64,000 bases of DNA from NCBI RefSeq assembly GCF_900455735.1, contig NZ_UAUI01000024.1, forward strand, positions 344,501-408,500, read 5' to 3'. A program made the translations under genes and the position numbers. Source of the stretch: Rhodococcus wratislaviensis (lineage in GTDB: Bacteria; Actinomycetota; Actinomycetes; Mycobacteriales; Mycobacteriaceae). Shown here in pieces: positions 35,355 through 43,923 of this stretch (within the stretch, counting starts at the first letter, position 1; each line of letters begins with the position of its first letter). The notes below the pieces were generated by a model, which worked only from the letters and a program-made list of their open reading frames with translations, was not told the origin of the DNA and ran no database searches.

Positions 35355-36542
35355 GTGGTCGGCTATGTGTCCACGCGCGACCTCATCCCGCTCTACGGTC
35401 TGTACGACCTGCTGTTCGCCGACCACGGTGTGAGTGTCGGTCAGATCTCGTCCCTGTTCGTCATCTGGTCGGTCGTGTCCTTCGTCGCCGAGGTGCCGTC
35501 CGGCGCGTGGGCCGACACCGTGTCTCGACGTGGCCTCCTGGTATTCGCATCCGTGCTGTATACGGCCGGATTCACCGTGTGGATCCTGGTTCCGTCGTAC
35601 GCGGGATTCGCGGCAGGATTCGTGTTGTGGGGCATCAGCGGCGCCATCCAGTCGGGCACGTTCGAGGCGTTGCTGTACGACGAACTCGTCGCGCGAGCCG
35701 CTGCCGGTGACTTCGCGAGGTTGCTCGGCTACGCCAACTCCGGCGCCATGGTGTGCAACCTTCTCGCGACCCTGACGGCGGCGCCGCTCTACGTTCTCGG
35801 CGGATATCCGCTGGTCGGGTGGGTGAGCGTCGGTGCGACCGTGGTCCACGGCTGCTTCGCCCTGCTGCTGCCCGCGGCACCCAAGGTCGAGGAGGCGGAC
35901 GAGACCCTCGACGTCGCGGGCGAACAACGGGGACTCGCGGTCCGGTACGCCACGATGCTGCGGGCCGGCCTCGGCGAGGTCACGCGGGAGGCGGTGGTCC
36001 GGCGCGGAGTGATGCTGTCGGCGGTGCTGATCGCGTTCCTGGCGTTCGACGAGTACTTCGGGCTGCTCGCGCGCGACGGTGGAACGGCGACGGCGTCCGT
36101 ACCGCTGCTCGTCGCGATCACGGTGAGCGGGCAGGTGGTCGGCACAGCCCTCGCCGGACGCACGGCGTCGATGCGCGCCGTGACGATGGGCCGGGCCGTC
36201 GCCGTCGCCGCGATCCTGCTCGGCGGAGGAGCGCTGCTCGGCGGCGTCCCCGGATTTCTCGCGATCGGCGTCGGCTACGGCATCCTCGGCAACGCGATGA
36301 TCGTGTCGGAAGCGCGCGTGCAGGATGCGATCACCGGTCCCGCGCGCGCCACCGTCACGTCGGTGGCAGGCCTGTTCGGTGAGGTGGCCGCGGTGCTGAT
36401 CTACACGGGCTTCGCCGTCGGGTCACTGTGGCTGTCGGTCACGACGCTCGTCGCGGCACTGGCCGTTCCAGTATTGCTGTCGGCGGTCCTGGTGCGACGG
36501 TGGCTGCCGCCGGTCCGGGCCGACGCCCCCTCTGCCGGGTGA
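35355..36542 (+). CDS. MFS transporter, N-terminus apparently interrupted by a stop
   Basis: At least 395 residues of a 12-helix major facilitator protein (GAWADTVSRRG is the loop 2-3 motif). The expected start is GTG 35298 (RYPAAQP), in the same frame, but a TGA at 35322-35324 breaks it. After the TGA the frame reads RSQRFLAVRVVGYVSTRDLIP, the usual beginning of helix 1 in this MFS group. Expression would need re-initiation, for example at GTG 35355, which has no ribosome site. It may be a recent pseudogene, a sequencing error or a genuinely shorter protein. The substrate is unknown. Confidence 0.75.
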   Translation: MVGYVSTRDLIPLYGLYDLLFADHGVSVGQISSLFVIWSVVSFVAEVPSGAWADTVSRRGLLVFASVLYTAGFTVWILVPSYAGFAAGFVLWGISGAIQSGTFEALLYDELVARAAAGDFARLLGYANSGAMVCNLLATLTAAPLYVLGGYPLVGWVSVGATVVHGCFALLLPAAPKVEEADETLDVAGEQRGLAVRYATMLRAGLGEVTREAVVRRGVMLSAVLIAFLAFDEYFGLLARDGGTATASVPLLVAITVSGQVVGTALAGRTASMRAVTMGRAVAVAAILLGGGALLGGVPGFLAIGVGYGILGNAMIVSEARVQDAITGPARATVTSVAGLFGEVAAVLIYTGFAVGSLWLSVTTLVAALAVPVLLSAVLVRRWLPPVRADAPSAG

Positions 36543-36583
36543 ACGTACCCTTCGACGCCTCAGGTGCGCCGAAGGGTACGTTC
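36541..36583. terminator. Bidirectional hairpin between MFS and Rieske genes
   Basis: GAACGTACCCTTCG (36541-36554) pairs perfectly with 36570-36583 across a 15-base loop. It lies between convergent stop codons and overlaps the end of the MFS stop. Confidence 0.75.
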
Positions 36584-36594
36584 GCCCGCCGGGG

Positions 36595-38142
36595 TCAGAG
36601 CTTCGCAGACCGCAGTTCGTGTCCCTTGGACGTCTTGCAGCGCCCCGATTCGAGGTCCCACTGCCAGCCGTGCAGGTTGCAGGTGAGGTTGGTGCCGTCG
36701 ACGACGCCGAACTTCGACAGGTCGGCCTTCAGGTGCGGGCAGCGACGCTGGATCTCGTACCCGCCGAGCTCGATAGACGCGGAGTCGTCGTGGGCCTCGG
36801 CGAACCAGCCGTCGGCGTACGCGATGCGCTCGTCGGTGAGGCACTTGAAGAACGTGTAGAGGAATTCGTTGTATCCGCCGACGCGCCACGCCTCGAAGCG
36901 GGTGGACAGGAAGATGGTGTTCACCCAGTCGGGCTCGTCGTCGCGCAGCACCGTGCGCACCAGCTCGGGGGCGATGCGGAAGCCGTAGCGGTACTTGCCG
37001 TCCTTCTCGCCGCGTGGACGGACGGTGCGCTGCGGGAAGTCGAGGACGACGGTCTCGTCGCCCATCACCAGGCCGACGGGGTAGCCGATGCCGTCGCAGA
37101 TCAGGTCGGACTGCTTCATGATCGGCTCGAACTTCGCCTTCAGCGCCTCGAGCAGCGGCTCACCCTCGGCGGGGGCCCACGTGGCCTTCTCGGCGGCCAG
37201 GACCGGCGCCATGCGCTTCGCCATGTCCTCGATGTACGCGGCCTTGTCGGAGAAGATCTTGTCGACCTCGGCGTCCGGGATCGGGTGCGTGAGCGTCAGC
37301 TCGCCGCCCTTCAAGTCCGCGGTGGAACCCGGGATCATCAGGATGCCGCCGTCGTTGCCGTGGATCCGCATCTGCTCGAGGAACGTGATCTGGTCGGGGA
37401 AGATGTTGCCCTCGTCGCCCCGGTCGTCGTTCAGGTAGCGCAGTGCGTCGTCGAGGAACACCGGCGGTCCGGCGGACGGCACCACCCAGGTGGCCGCGAC
37501 CTGCTCGATGTAGCTGCGGCAACGGTCCATGCCGCGCTGACGCTTCTGCTTGCCGAAGTTGGCCTTCGTCTTGGTGGGGATGTCGTAGACCATCGGGTAC
37601 CAGATGGCGCCCGAGTACTGGAGCAGGTGGATGTCGATCTTGCCGAACTCGTCGTGCAGGACGTCCATGTCGACGGGTCGCGCGTCGTTCATGTTGAAAC
37701 ACGTGGTCTCGCCGTCGGACACCACGAGACCCGAGTCGCCGATCGGACCGTCCGCGGGGGCGCGCAGGGCGATGATCATGATGTCGAGGTCACCCTTGGG
37801 GCCGGTGACCTTGTGTTTGACCGAATCCTCGGTCTCGAAGAACGTGTGGAAGCCCAGCGCCTCGAGTTCACGCTTGAGGTCCGGCACCGGGTAGTCGGGG
37901 AGCAGCACCGTCGCGTCCTTGTTGACGTGCTTGCTGAGGTTCTCCGGGTCGAAGTGGTCCTTGTGCAGGTGCGACACGTACAGGTAGTCGCAGTTGCCCA
38001 GGGCGTCCCAGTCGAGCTGGGTGTTGTCCGGGAACGGGAACCAGGATCCGAAGTACGCGGGGTTCACCCAGGGGTCGCACAGGATCGAGCCTGCCTCGGT
38101 CTGGATGTGGAATCCGGCGTGTCCGACGCTGGTGACCTGCAC
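36595..38142 (-). CDS. Metallo-beta-lactamase-fold / Rieske fusion protein (Rv3818-like)
   Basis: 515 residues from GTG 38142, with AGGAGG eight bases upstream. The N-terminal two-thirds is a metallo-beta-lactamase fold with HxHxDH at 58-63 (HLHKDH); residues 460-500 form a Rieske [2Fe-2S] site, Cys468-x-His470 and Cys488-x-x-His491 (CNLHGW). Length and order match M. tuberculosis Rv3818, of unknown function. The layout recalls CMP-Neu5Ac-hydroxylase-like and UlaG-like proteins; a monooxygenase or hydrolase with an electron-transfer domain is plausible. No reductase partner is adjacent. Confidence 0.85.
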   Translation of the reverse strand: MQVTSVGHAGFHIQTEAGSILCDPWVNPAYFGSWFPFPDNTQLDWDALGNCDYLYVSHLHKDHFDPENLSKHVNKDATVLLPDYPVPDLKRELEALGFHTFFETEDSVKHKVTGPKGDLDIMIIALRAPADGPIGDSGLVVSDGETTCFNMNDARPVDMDVLHDEFGKIDIHLLQYSGAIWYPMVYDIPTKTKANFGKQKRQRGMDRCRSYIEQVAATWVVPSAGPPVFLDDALRYLNDDRGDEGNIFPDQITFLEQMRIHGNDGGILMIPGSTADLKGGELTLTHPIPDAEVDKIFSDKAAYIEDMAKRMAPVLAAEKATWAPAEGEPLLEALKAKFEPIMKQSDLICDGIGYPVGLVMGDETVVLDFPQRTVRPRGEKDGKYRYGFRIAPELVRTVLRDDEPDWVNTIFLSTRFEAWRVGGYNEFLYTFFKCLTDERIAYADGWFAEAHDDSASIELGGYEIQRRCPHLKADLSKFGVVDGTNLTCNLHGWQWDLESGRCKTSKGHELRSAKL

Positions 38143-38240
38143 TGGTATGCCTCCTGGGAGCTGAGCGACTGTTCCAGAGTAGGCGTTCCCCCCAGGTGAG
38201 TGACAATGCGCGCTCCAGCACACATCGCCACTCACGTGCG

Positions 38241-39071
38241 TCAGTTCACTTCGCCCAGGCAGTAGCCGTCGGGGCCGATGGACAGCGTGACCTGCCTGGT
38301 GTTCGTCACACCGGACACGTCGGTGACCGGAACGGACACTTCCAGGTAGTCGCCGCGGACCGGCGTGGCGGTCATCGCGTCGGTCGCGAACGCCGTGGTC
38401 CCGGCCAGGACGTCGGGGTCGAGCCGGAGCGGCGGCCGGCCTCCGTTGCCGGTGCCGGACGGATCCCAGGGGCTGAAGCCGGGGCAGATCAACGGGTAGG
38501 CGGTCTCGGTATCCGCCCCGTTGACCGGCGCGCCCGACTCCCGCGACAGGAATCGGGTGACGGCGTACTCGGCGTCGGCGGGGGTGTAGAAGTCGACGGT
38601 CCCGGCGGGGTGGACGTGCGGGCAGGCGTAGCCGGAGGCGATCTCGCTGCGTTTGACGGACACCGTGGTGCCGCCGCCGGTCCACGACACCGCGAATTGT
38701 CCGTCGACGCCGGGTTGCGCGAGCGCCCCGAGGATCGCGGACGTGTCGGCGTACTGGTCGGCGGCCTGGGCGGGCGGCAGCGTCCAGCATTTCGCGGGGA
38801 CGGTGCCGGGCCGGGTGACCAGGTCGGTGGCCCAGGCGCGGACGGCGTCGACCGCTGCGGGGTTGCCGGGCACCTCACCGATGACCACCTGCGGCACCGG
38901 GGCCGGCGGCACGGTGGTCGTGGGCTCGGCCGCGGCGGGAGCGGGCGCGGAAACGGTGTCGGCCGGGGGCTCCTCCGTCGGGATTCCGGACTGCGAATCG
39001 CACGCCACCCCGGCGCCGAGAATCACCGCGACGACCGGCGCGATGAGCGCCCTCCTGCCCCTGCCACCCAT
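38241..39071 (-). CDS. Secreted or lipid-anchored hypothetical protein
   Basis: 276 residues with a basic start, a hydrophobic segment (ALIAPVVAVILGAGVAC) and a Cys at residue 24 in an atypical lipobox (GVAC rather than LxGC). A Pro/Ala/Thr-rich linker at about 32-62 and a globular domain with several cysteines follow. I do not recognise the family. It is flanked by the Rieske protein downstream and diverges from the first acyltransferase. Confidence 0.68.
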   Translation of the reverse strand: MGGRGRRALIAPVVAVILGAGVACDSQSGIPTEEPPADTVSAPAPAAAEPTTTVPPAPVPQVVIGEVPGNPAAVDAVRAWATDLVTRPGTVPAKCWTLPPAQAADQYADTSAILGALAQPGVDGQFAVSWTGGGTTVSVKRSEIASGYACPHVHPAGTVDFYTPADAEYAVTRFLSRESGAPVNGADTETAYPLICPGFSPWDPSGTGNGGRPPLRLDPDVLAGTTAFATDAMTATPVRGDYLEVSVPVTDVSGVTNTRQVTLSIGPDGYCLGEVN

Positions 39072-39160
39072 CTCCAGCGCGCCCTTTCTCTCGACTCCCC
39101 ACCGAATGTCCGTCCCCGACGGCGGGCCAGATCGCGGATACCCGGCTACGCTAGCCGATT

Positions 39161-39916
39161 GTGGAACCCGTCTACCGAACCGTCATCGGCATCGCCCGCA
39201 CCGTATTCGCCCTCGAGGGGCTGAAGTTCACGGTCAAAGGCGATCAGCACATTCCGTCGACGGGTGGGGCGGTGATCGCGATCAATCACACCGGCTACAT
39301 GGACTTCACCTACGCCGGACTTCCGGCCCGCAGGGTGAAGCGGTACGTCCGCTTCATGGCGAAGAAGGAAGTGTTCGACAACAAGATCTCGGGCCCGATC
39401 ATGCGCGCGCTCAAGCACATTCCGGTCGACCGGGCCGCCGGTGCGGATTCGTACAAGGCGGCCGTCGACTTCCTGCGCCGCGGCGAACTGGTGGGCGTCT
39501 ACCCGGAGGCCACCATCAGCCGGAGCTTCGAGATCAAGGAATTCAAGTCGGGTGCCGCGCGCATGGCGATCGAGGCGAATGTGCCGATCATCCCGGTGGT
39601 CATCTGGGGCGCGCAGCGGGTGTGGACCAAGGGGTTCCCGAAGCGGCTGGGCCGCACGAACACTCCCATCTCGATCGCCGTCGGTGAGCCGATCCAGCCG
39701 TTCGAGCCCGCATCCGAGCTGACCGCGAAGCTGCACGCCACGATGACGACGATGCTCGCCGACCTCCAGCAGGGCTACGACCACCCGGCAGGCGAGTACT
39801 GGGTGCCCGCGCGCCTCGGGGGCAGTGCGCCGACGCTCGACGAAGCGAACAAGATGGACGCCGCCGACGCCGAGGCGAAGGCGCAGTCCCGTCGGGCCCG
39901 GGAGACCGGTAGCTAG
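39161..39916 (+). CDS. PlsC-like 1-acylglycerol-3-phosphate acyltransferase, copy 1
   Basis: 251 residues starting at a GTG. The HX4D acyltransferase motif is His43-Asp48 (NHTGYMDF), the substrate-binding block is VGVYPEATIS, and IPVVIWGAQRV follows. It has no clear transmembrane helix and is probably a peripheral membrane enzyme. Family reaction: transfer of an acyl chain from acyl-CoA or acyl-ACP to lysophosphatidate or related lipid. It corresponds in position to Rv3816c. The second copy follows almost immediately. Confidence 0.88.
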   Translation: MEPVYRTVIGIARTVFALEGLKFTVKGDQHIPSTGGAVIAINHTGYMDFTYAGLPARRVKRYVRFMAKKEVFDNKISGPIMRALKHIPVDRAAGADSYKAAVDFLRRGELVGVYPEATISRSFEIKEFKSGAARMAIEANVPIIPVVIWGAQRVWTKGFPKRLGRTNTPISIAVGEPIQPFEPASELTAKLHATMTTMLADLQQGYDHPAGEYWVPARLGGSAPTLDEANKMDAADAEAKAQSRRARETGS

Positions 39917-39925
39917 AAGGTGGCG

Positions 39926-40657
39926 GTGGAGCCTGTCTACACGGCTGTCGAGTCGACGGCCAAGGCGTTGTCCCTGTTCCAGGGGTTGCGGATGACGCGA
40001 GTCGGCCTCGACAACATCCCCACCGAGGGTGGCGCGGTGCTCGCGGTCAATCACACCGGCTACCTGGACTTCGTCCAGCTTGCGCTGGCGGTCGGCGCGG
40101 TGGACCGCAGACTGCGGCTCATGGCCAAGGCCGAACTCGCGAACAACAGGGTGATGGCGTTCCTGATGCGGGGCTGCGGGGTCATCCCGGTCGACCGGAC
40201 AGCCGGCGCGGGCGCGTACCTCGCTGCGGTGGATCGGCTGCGCGAAGGCGAACTGGTGGGGGTGTACCCCGAGGCGACCATCAGCCGGAGCTTCGAGATC
40301 AAGGAACTGAAGTCGGGTGCGGCGCGCATGGCGATCGACGCCCGGGTGCCGCTCGTGCCCGTCATCGTGTGGGGCGCTCAACGGATCGCCACCAAGGGTC
40401 AGCCGAGACAGCTTGGGCGGCATCGGTTCCCGGTGACCGTCGAGGTCGGCCGGCCGATCGAGCCGCGGGAACCGGCGGAGGCCCTGACCGAGACCCTGCA
40501 CGCGGAGATGGACGCGATCCTGCGCCGGGTTCAGGACGGATTCGACCATCCGGCGGGCGCGTACTGGGTGCCCCGGCGACTCGGTGGCAGTGCACCCACC
40601 ATCGAGGAGGCCACCGAGATGGACCGCCGCGAAGCCGAGGAACGCCGGTCCCGGTAA
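39926..40657 (+). CDS. PlsC-like acyltransferase, copy 2
   Basis: 243 residues from GTG 39926, chosen because AGAAGG lies five bases upstream and because the first residues (VEPVY) then align exactly with copy 1. HX4D is again His43-Asp48. Several stretches are shared with copy 1, including the EATISRSFEIKE region and the C-terminal YWVPxRLGGSAPT. The genes are ten bases apart, so they form one operon from a tandem duplication. Mycobacteria also have several such genes here (Rv3814c-Rv3816c). Confidence 0.88.
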   Translation: MEPVYTAVESTAKALSLFQGLRMTRVGLDNIPTEGGAVLAVNHTGYLDFVQLALAVGAVDRRLRLMAKAELANNRVMAFLMRGCGVIPVDRTAGAGAYLAAVDRLREGELVGVYPEATISRSFEIKELKSGAARMAIDARVPLVPVIVWGAQRIATKGQPRQLGRHRFPVTVEVGRPIEPREPAEALTETLHAEMDAILRRVQDGFDHPAGAYWVPRRLGGSAPTIEEATEMDRREAEERRSR

Positions 40658-40701
40658 CGGCCCCCCGGCGGCGCCGCGGACCCGGCAGGCAGAATGGCTG
40701 G

Positions 40702-41523
40702 GTGAGCCCAGACCGACCGAGCCTTGTAGCGTCCGATGTCGACGGCACCCTGATCGGGGAGGACGAGCGCATCAGCGCCCGGACCCGCGACGCCGTCGCG
40801 TCGGTGGTCGCGTCGGGAACTCCCTTCGTGCTGGCCACCGGCCGGCCCCCGCGCTGGATCCATCCCGTGGTCGAGGGCCTCGGGTACGCGCCGCTCGCCG
40901 TCTGCGCGAACGGCGCCGTCATCTACGACAGCGACAGCGACCGCGTGCTCAGCGCCGCGACGCTCGACGTCGACACCCTCACCTGGCTGTCGGAGATCGC
41001 GCTCCGGGTGCTGCCCGGCGCCGGGCTCGCGGCCGAGCGTGTCGGGGCCAGCGCCCACGACGCCGCGACACCGCAGTTCGTGAGCTCACCCGGCTACCAG
41101 CACGCCTGGCTCAACCCTGACAACACCGAGATGTCCGAGAACGAGGTCGTTGCGGCCCCCGCGGTGAAGCTGCTGATCCGGGTGCCGGAAATGTCGAGTC
41201 AGGCGATGGTCGACGCGCTGGCGCCGCACATCGGTCGCCGGGCGGACGTCACGTTTTCCACCGACAACGGGCTGATCGAACTGTCGGCGTCGGGAATCAC
41301 GAAGGCGTCGGGTCTCGCGCTGGTGGCGGAACGGCTCGGCGTCACGGCGTCGCGGATCGTGGCCTTCGGTGACATGCCCAACGACATTCCGATGCTGAAC
41401 CTCGCGGGCCGGGGTGTCGCCGTCGAGAACGCGCACCCCGACGCCAAGGCCGCCGCCGACGAGGTGACCGCCACCAACTGGGACGACGGGGTCGCGAAAG
41501 TACTCGAGCGCTGGTGGTCCTGA
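40702..41523 (+). CDS. HAD-superfamily (Cof-type) phosphatase
   Basis: 273 residues. HAD motif I is SDVDGTL with Asp12 and Asp14, motif II lies in LATGRP, the Lys in the ITKASGLALVAERLG block, and motif IV is FGDMPNDIPML. This is a Cof-like sugar or nucleotide phosphatase. It is the equivalent of Rv3813c. It ends in a hairpin that contains its own stop codon. Confidence 0.9.
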   Translation: MSPDRPSLVASDVDGTLIGEDERISARTRDAVASVVASGTPFVLATGRPPRWIHPVVEGLGYAPLAVCANGAVIYDSDSDRVLSAATLDVDTLTWLSEIALRVLPGAGLAAERVGASAHDAATPQFVSSPGYQHAWLNPDNTEMSENEVVAAPAVKLLIRVPEMSSQAMVDALAPHIGRRADVTFSTDNGLIELSASGITKASGLALVAERLGVTASRIVAFGDMPNDIPMLNLAGRGVAVENAHPDAKAAADEVTATNWDDGVAKVLERWWS

Positions 41524-41540
41524 GACCACCAGCGCCCGAG
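41503..41540. terminator. Hairpin across the HAD stop codon
   Basis: A 12-base perfect stem (41508-41519 with 41524-41535), extended by four pairs after one mismatch, places the HAD stop TGA in its 4-base loop. It lies before the convergent amidase stop at 41555. Confidence 0.75.
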
Positions 41541-41554
41541 AGGGTGAAACCCGA

Positions 41555-43687
41555 TCAGCCGGCCGGAACCGGTGCCGGTTCGACGGGAGCGGGCGCGGGA
41601 GCCGGTTCGGGTGCCGGAACCGGAGCGGGCTCGGCCGGAGCGGGCGGAACCTGTGCCGGATCCGCGGGCGGTGCGACAGGGGCCGCGGCATCGACCGGGG
41701 CACCGTTCTTGTAGGCCTCCGCGTAGGTGTCGTTGTAGGTCTTCAACACCTTGGTGACGATGCCGGTGATCTCGTTGAAGATCAGCGAACCGTTCTCGAA
41801 GTCGGTGCGCAGACCGCCCGGGATCGCGTACTCGTCACTGGTCGGCAGACCCAGTTCGCCGTTGTCGGCGCCGAGGTTCTGCCAGGTCTTGAAGATCTGC
41901 CCGAGGACCGCCCACACACCGCCGTTGGGCGAGGTGAAGATGGCGCCGTTGGCGAACTCAGCGCCCGAGTTCCCGGCCTTGGCCTGCAGCAGTCCGGTGA
42001 TGGCCTGGCCGAGCCGACCGGTGTCGCCGCCTTCCGCGACCCACTTCTGGGCGACCGGCGACGGGTCGGTGAGCCGCAGCAGTTCGTTGACCAGGGCGGG
42101 GATTCCGGCGCCGAGGCTGGAGCTGGCGTCCGTGCCGGGACCGCCGGACGGTGCCGGAGCCTCACCGGCGGGTGCGTCCGAGGCCAGCGAGGCGTTGCCG
42201 CCACCGAGATTGGCGGCCGCGATCTGCCGGATCTCGTCCATGTGTGAGTACGCCGCATCGCCCGGGCAGGACGTGTTGCCGACGTCGCGGTGCGCGAAGA
42301 TCACCGGAAGGTCGACGGCCTCACCCTCCGCATAGGGAGTGAATTCGGTGCCCTCGGAGTACATCGTCGTCTCCCCGAGTGGATCGAGTCCGGCCTTGCC
42401 GAGCTTCCAGCCCAGGAACTTGCCGACGGCGTCGAGGGTCGCCTGCGGCGGATCTTCGGAGGAGAAGTCGCCCATCATCGCGACGCCGGTGGTGTTCTCG
42501 TTGAACCCGCCGGCATGCGCGCCCTGCACCGGACGGTCGAGACCGCCCGCGCGTCCCTCGAAGATCTGGCCGTATTTGTCGACCAGTGCGTTGTACCCGA
42601 TGTCGCACCAGCCGAGCGTCTGCGCGTGGTAGGCGTAGATCGCGCGGACGATCTCGGCCGATTCGGCCTTCGAGTAGTCGTTGGCTCCCGCAGTGTGGTG
42701 CACGGTGGCACCGCCGATGAAGTCGTCGTAGTCGGGGTCCTGGCATCGGATGGATTCGTCGGCACCCCACTGCTGGCGGCTGATCACCTTGGGGCCGCCG
42801 CTGTCGAGGGGGCTGGCGATGTCGCCGAGCGTCGCGTCGCCGGGACCGCTGCCCGGTTCGATGAGGACGGCCGTGACGTCGTCGGCGCCTGCGCGTGCCG
42901 GCTGCTGCCGCAACGGCGTGTTGACGGCGGCGGGGGTGTATCCGAGCGGTGCGGCACCGTCGGCGGCAGGAGCCGGTGCGGGAGCAGGGGCTTCGGGAGC
43001 CGGTGCGGGAACTGCAGCGGGTGCACCGGCCGGTGCGGGCGTCGAGGTGGGGGTCAGGATCTGGATCGCCTTCGTCAGCCCGACGTAGACGGGTTCGGTG
43101 GCGACCTTGCCGTCCGACGCGGTCTTGTCGGTGCGACGCGTGTCGATCATGTCGGGGGAGACCCACTGTCCCCACGTTCCGTCGGCCTGCAGCGCACGGA
43201 CCTTCGACTCCGCGGACGCGAGGGTCTCGGAGGTGAGCGCCACCATGCTGAACGGGGTGTCGCGGGACAGTTCCTTGACGATCGCGCCGGGCTGCTGATC
43301 GGCCGGGGGCAGGATCGCGGGGTCGGAGACGTCGCCCGGGGCGGGAAGCTTCAACGGGATCTGCAGGCTCGGAATCTGGATTCCGCCGGGAAGCTGCACA
43401 TTGCTGGGGATGTGGAGGTACGGCGGGATCTTCAGGTTCCGCAGGTCGCCGATGTTGACGTCGGGCAGGTTCAGCCCGGTCAGTTCCTTCAGCGGAATCA
43501 CGATGTCGGGAATCTGCGACAGCACGACCTGCGCGATCTCGGTGGACACTGCGGAGTTGGAGGTTTCGTTCGTGGATTTGACGTCGGAGGGTGCGCTGCT
43601 GATGCCGTAGACCGCAACGGGACTTGCGACAGCCAGAGCGGCGACAGCCCCGAGGACAATCGAGGGCTTCGGTCGACGGTGCGGCAA
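41555..43687 (-). CDS. N-acetylmuramoyl-L-alanine amidase (PGRP type) with LGFP repeats
   Basis: 710-residue exported protein (Rv3811-like). It has a signal peptide at 1-30, a unique region to about 210, a Pro/Ala linker at 210-250, and the amidase_2/PGRP domain at about 300-485 with zinc ligands His330/331 (TVHHTAG), His466 and Cys474 (FAHRDVGNTSCPG). LGFP-type wall-binding repeats lie at about 575-640 (GELGLPTSDEY), with a second Pro/Ala-rich tail. It cleaves between muramic acid and the stem peptide. It is divergent from the SpoIID gene. The signal shown is a normal Sec signal. Confidence 0.9.
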   Translation of the reverse strand: MPHRRPKPSIVLGAVAALAVASPVAVYGISSAPSDVKSTNETSNSAVSTEIAQVVLSQIPDIVIPLKELTGLNLPDVNIGDLRNLKIPPYLHIPSNVQLPGGIQIPSLQIPLKLPAPGDVSDPAILPPADQQPGAIVKELSRDTPFSMVALTSETLASAESKVRALQADGTWGQWVSPDMIDTRRTDKTASDGKVATEPVYVGLTKAIQILTPTSTPAPAGAPAAVPAPAPEAPAPAPAPAADGAAPLGYTPAAVNTPLRQQPARAGADDVTAVLIEPGSGPGDATLGDIASPLDSGGPKVISRQQWGADESIRCQDPDYDDFIGGATVHHTAGANDYSKAESAEIVRAIYAYHAQTLGWCDIGYNALVDKYGQIFEGRAGGLDRPVQGAHAGGFNENTTGVAMMGDFSSEDPPQATLDAVGKFLGWKLGKAGLDPLGETTMYSEGTEFTPYAEGEAVDLPVIFAHRDVGNTSCPGDAAYSHMDEIRQIAAANLGGGNASLASDAPAGEAPAPSGGPGTDASSSLGAGIPALVNELLRLTDPSPVAQKWVAEGGDTGRLGQAITGLLQAKAGNSGAEFANGAIFTSPNGGVWAVLGQIFKTWQNLGADNGELGLPTSDEYAIPGGLRTDFENGSLIFNEITGIVTKVLKTYNDTYAEAYKNGAPVDAAAPVAPPADPAQVPPAPAEPAPVPAPEPAPAPAPVEPAPVPAG

Positions 43688-43923
43688 GGGGGACTCTCCT
43701 CAGTTGTAGTTTCCTGCGAGCGACCTCGCGTGTCTGCAACTCGTGATGCTCATGTGACTGAAGAGACTGTTGTTGCTAACTCCAACCACTCTTGCCACAC
43801 TAGTCACATAGGTCCATAACGCTCAACCTTACATTGAGACTTTATCCCGAATTTCTCGGACCCGCTGAGACGAGGTGCACGCCCCGTCTCAGCGCTCGTT
43901 GTTCAGCGATGAGGAGTGCAGTG
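43688..43923. promoter_or_regulatory. Shared amidase-SpoIID promoter region with inverted repeats
   Basis: 236 bases, less GC-rich than its flanks. It contains ATGTGACT (43752-43759) with AGTCACAT (43802-43809), an 8-base inverted repeat with GTCACA half-sites. It also contains a perfect 10-base inverted repeat CGCTGAGACG (43863-43872) with CGTCTCAGCG (43885-43894) shortly before the SpoIID start. Both could be regulator targets; the second could also be a leader hairpin. Confidence 0.5.

Noticed and set aside
43688-43923. c-di-AMP (ydaO) riboswitch before the wall-hydrolase pair
   Set aside because: Such switches often precede actinobacterial wall hydrolases, but none of the conserved aptamer blocks could be found; only simple inverted repeats are present.
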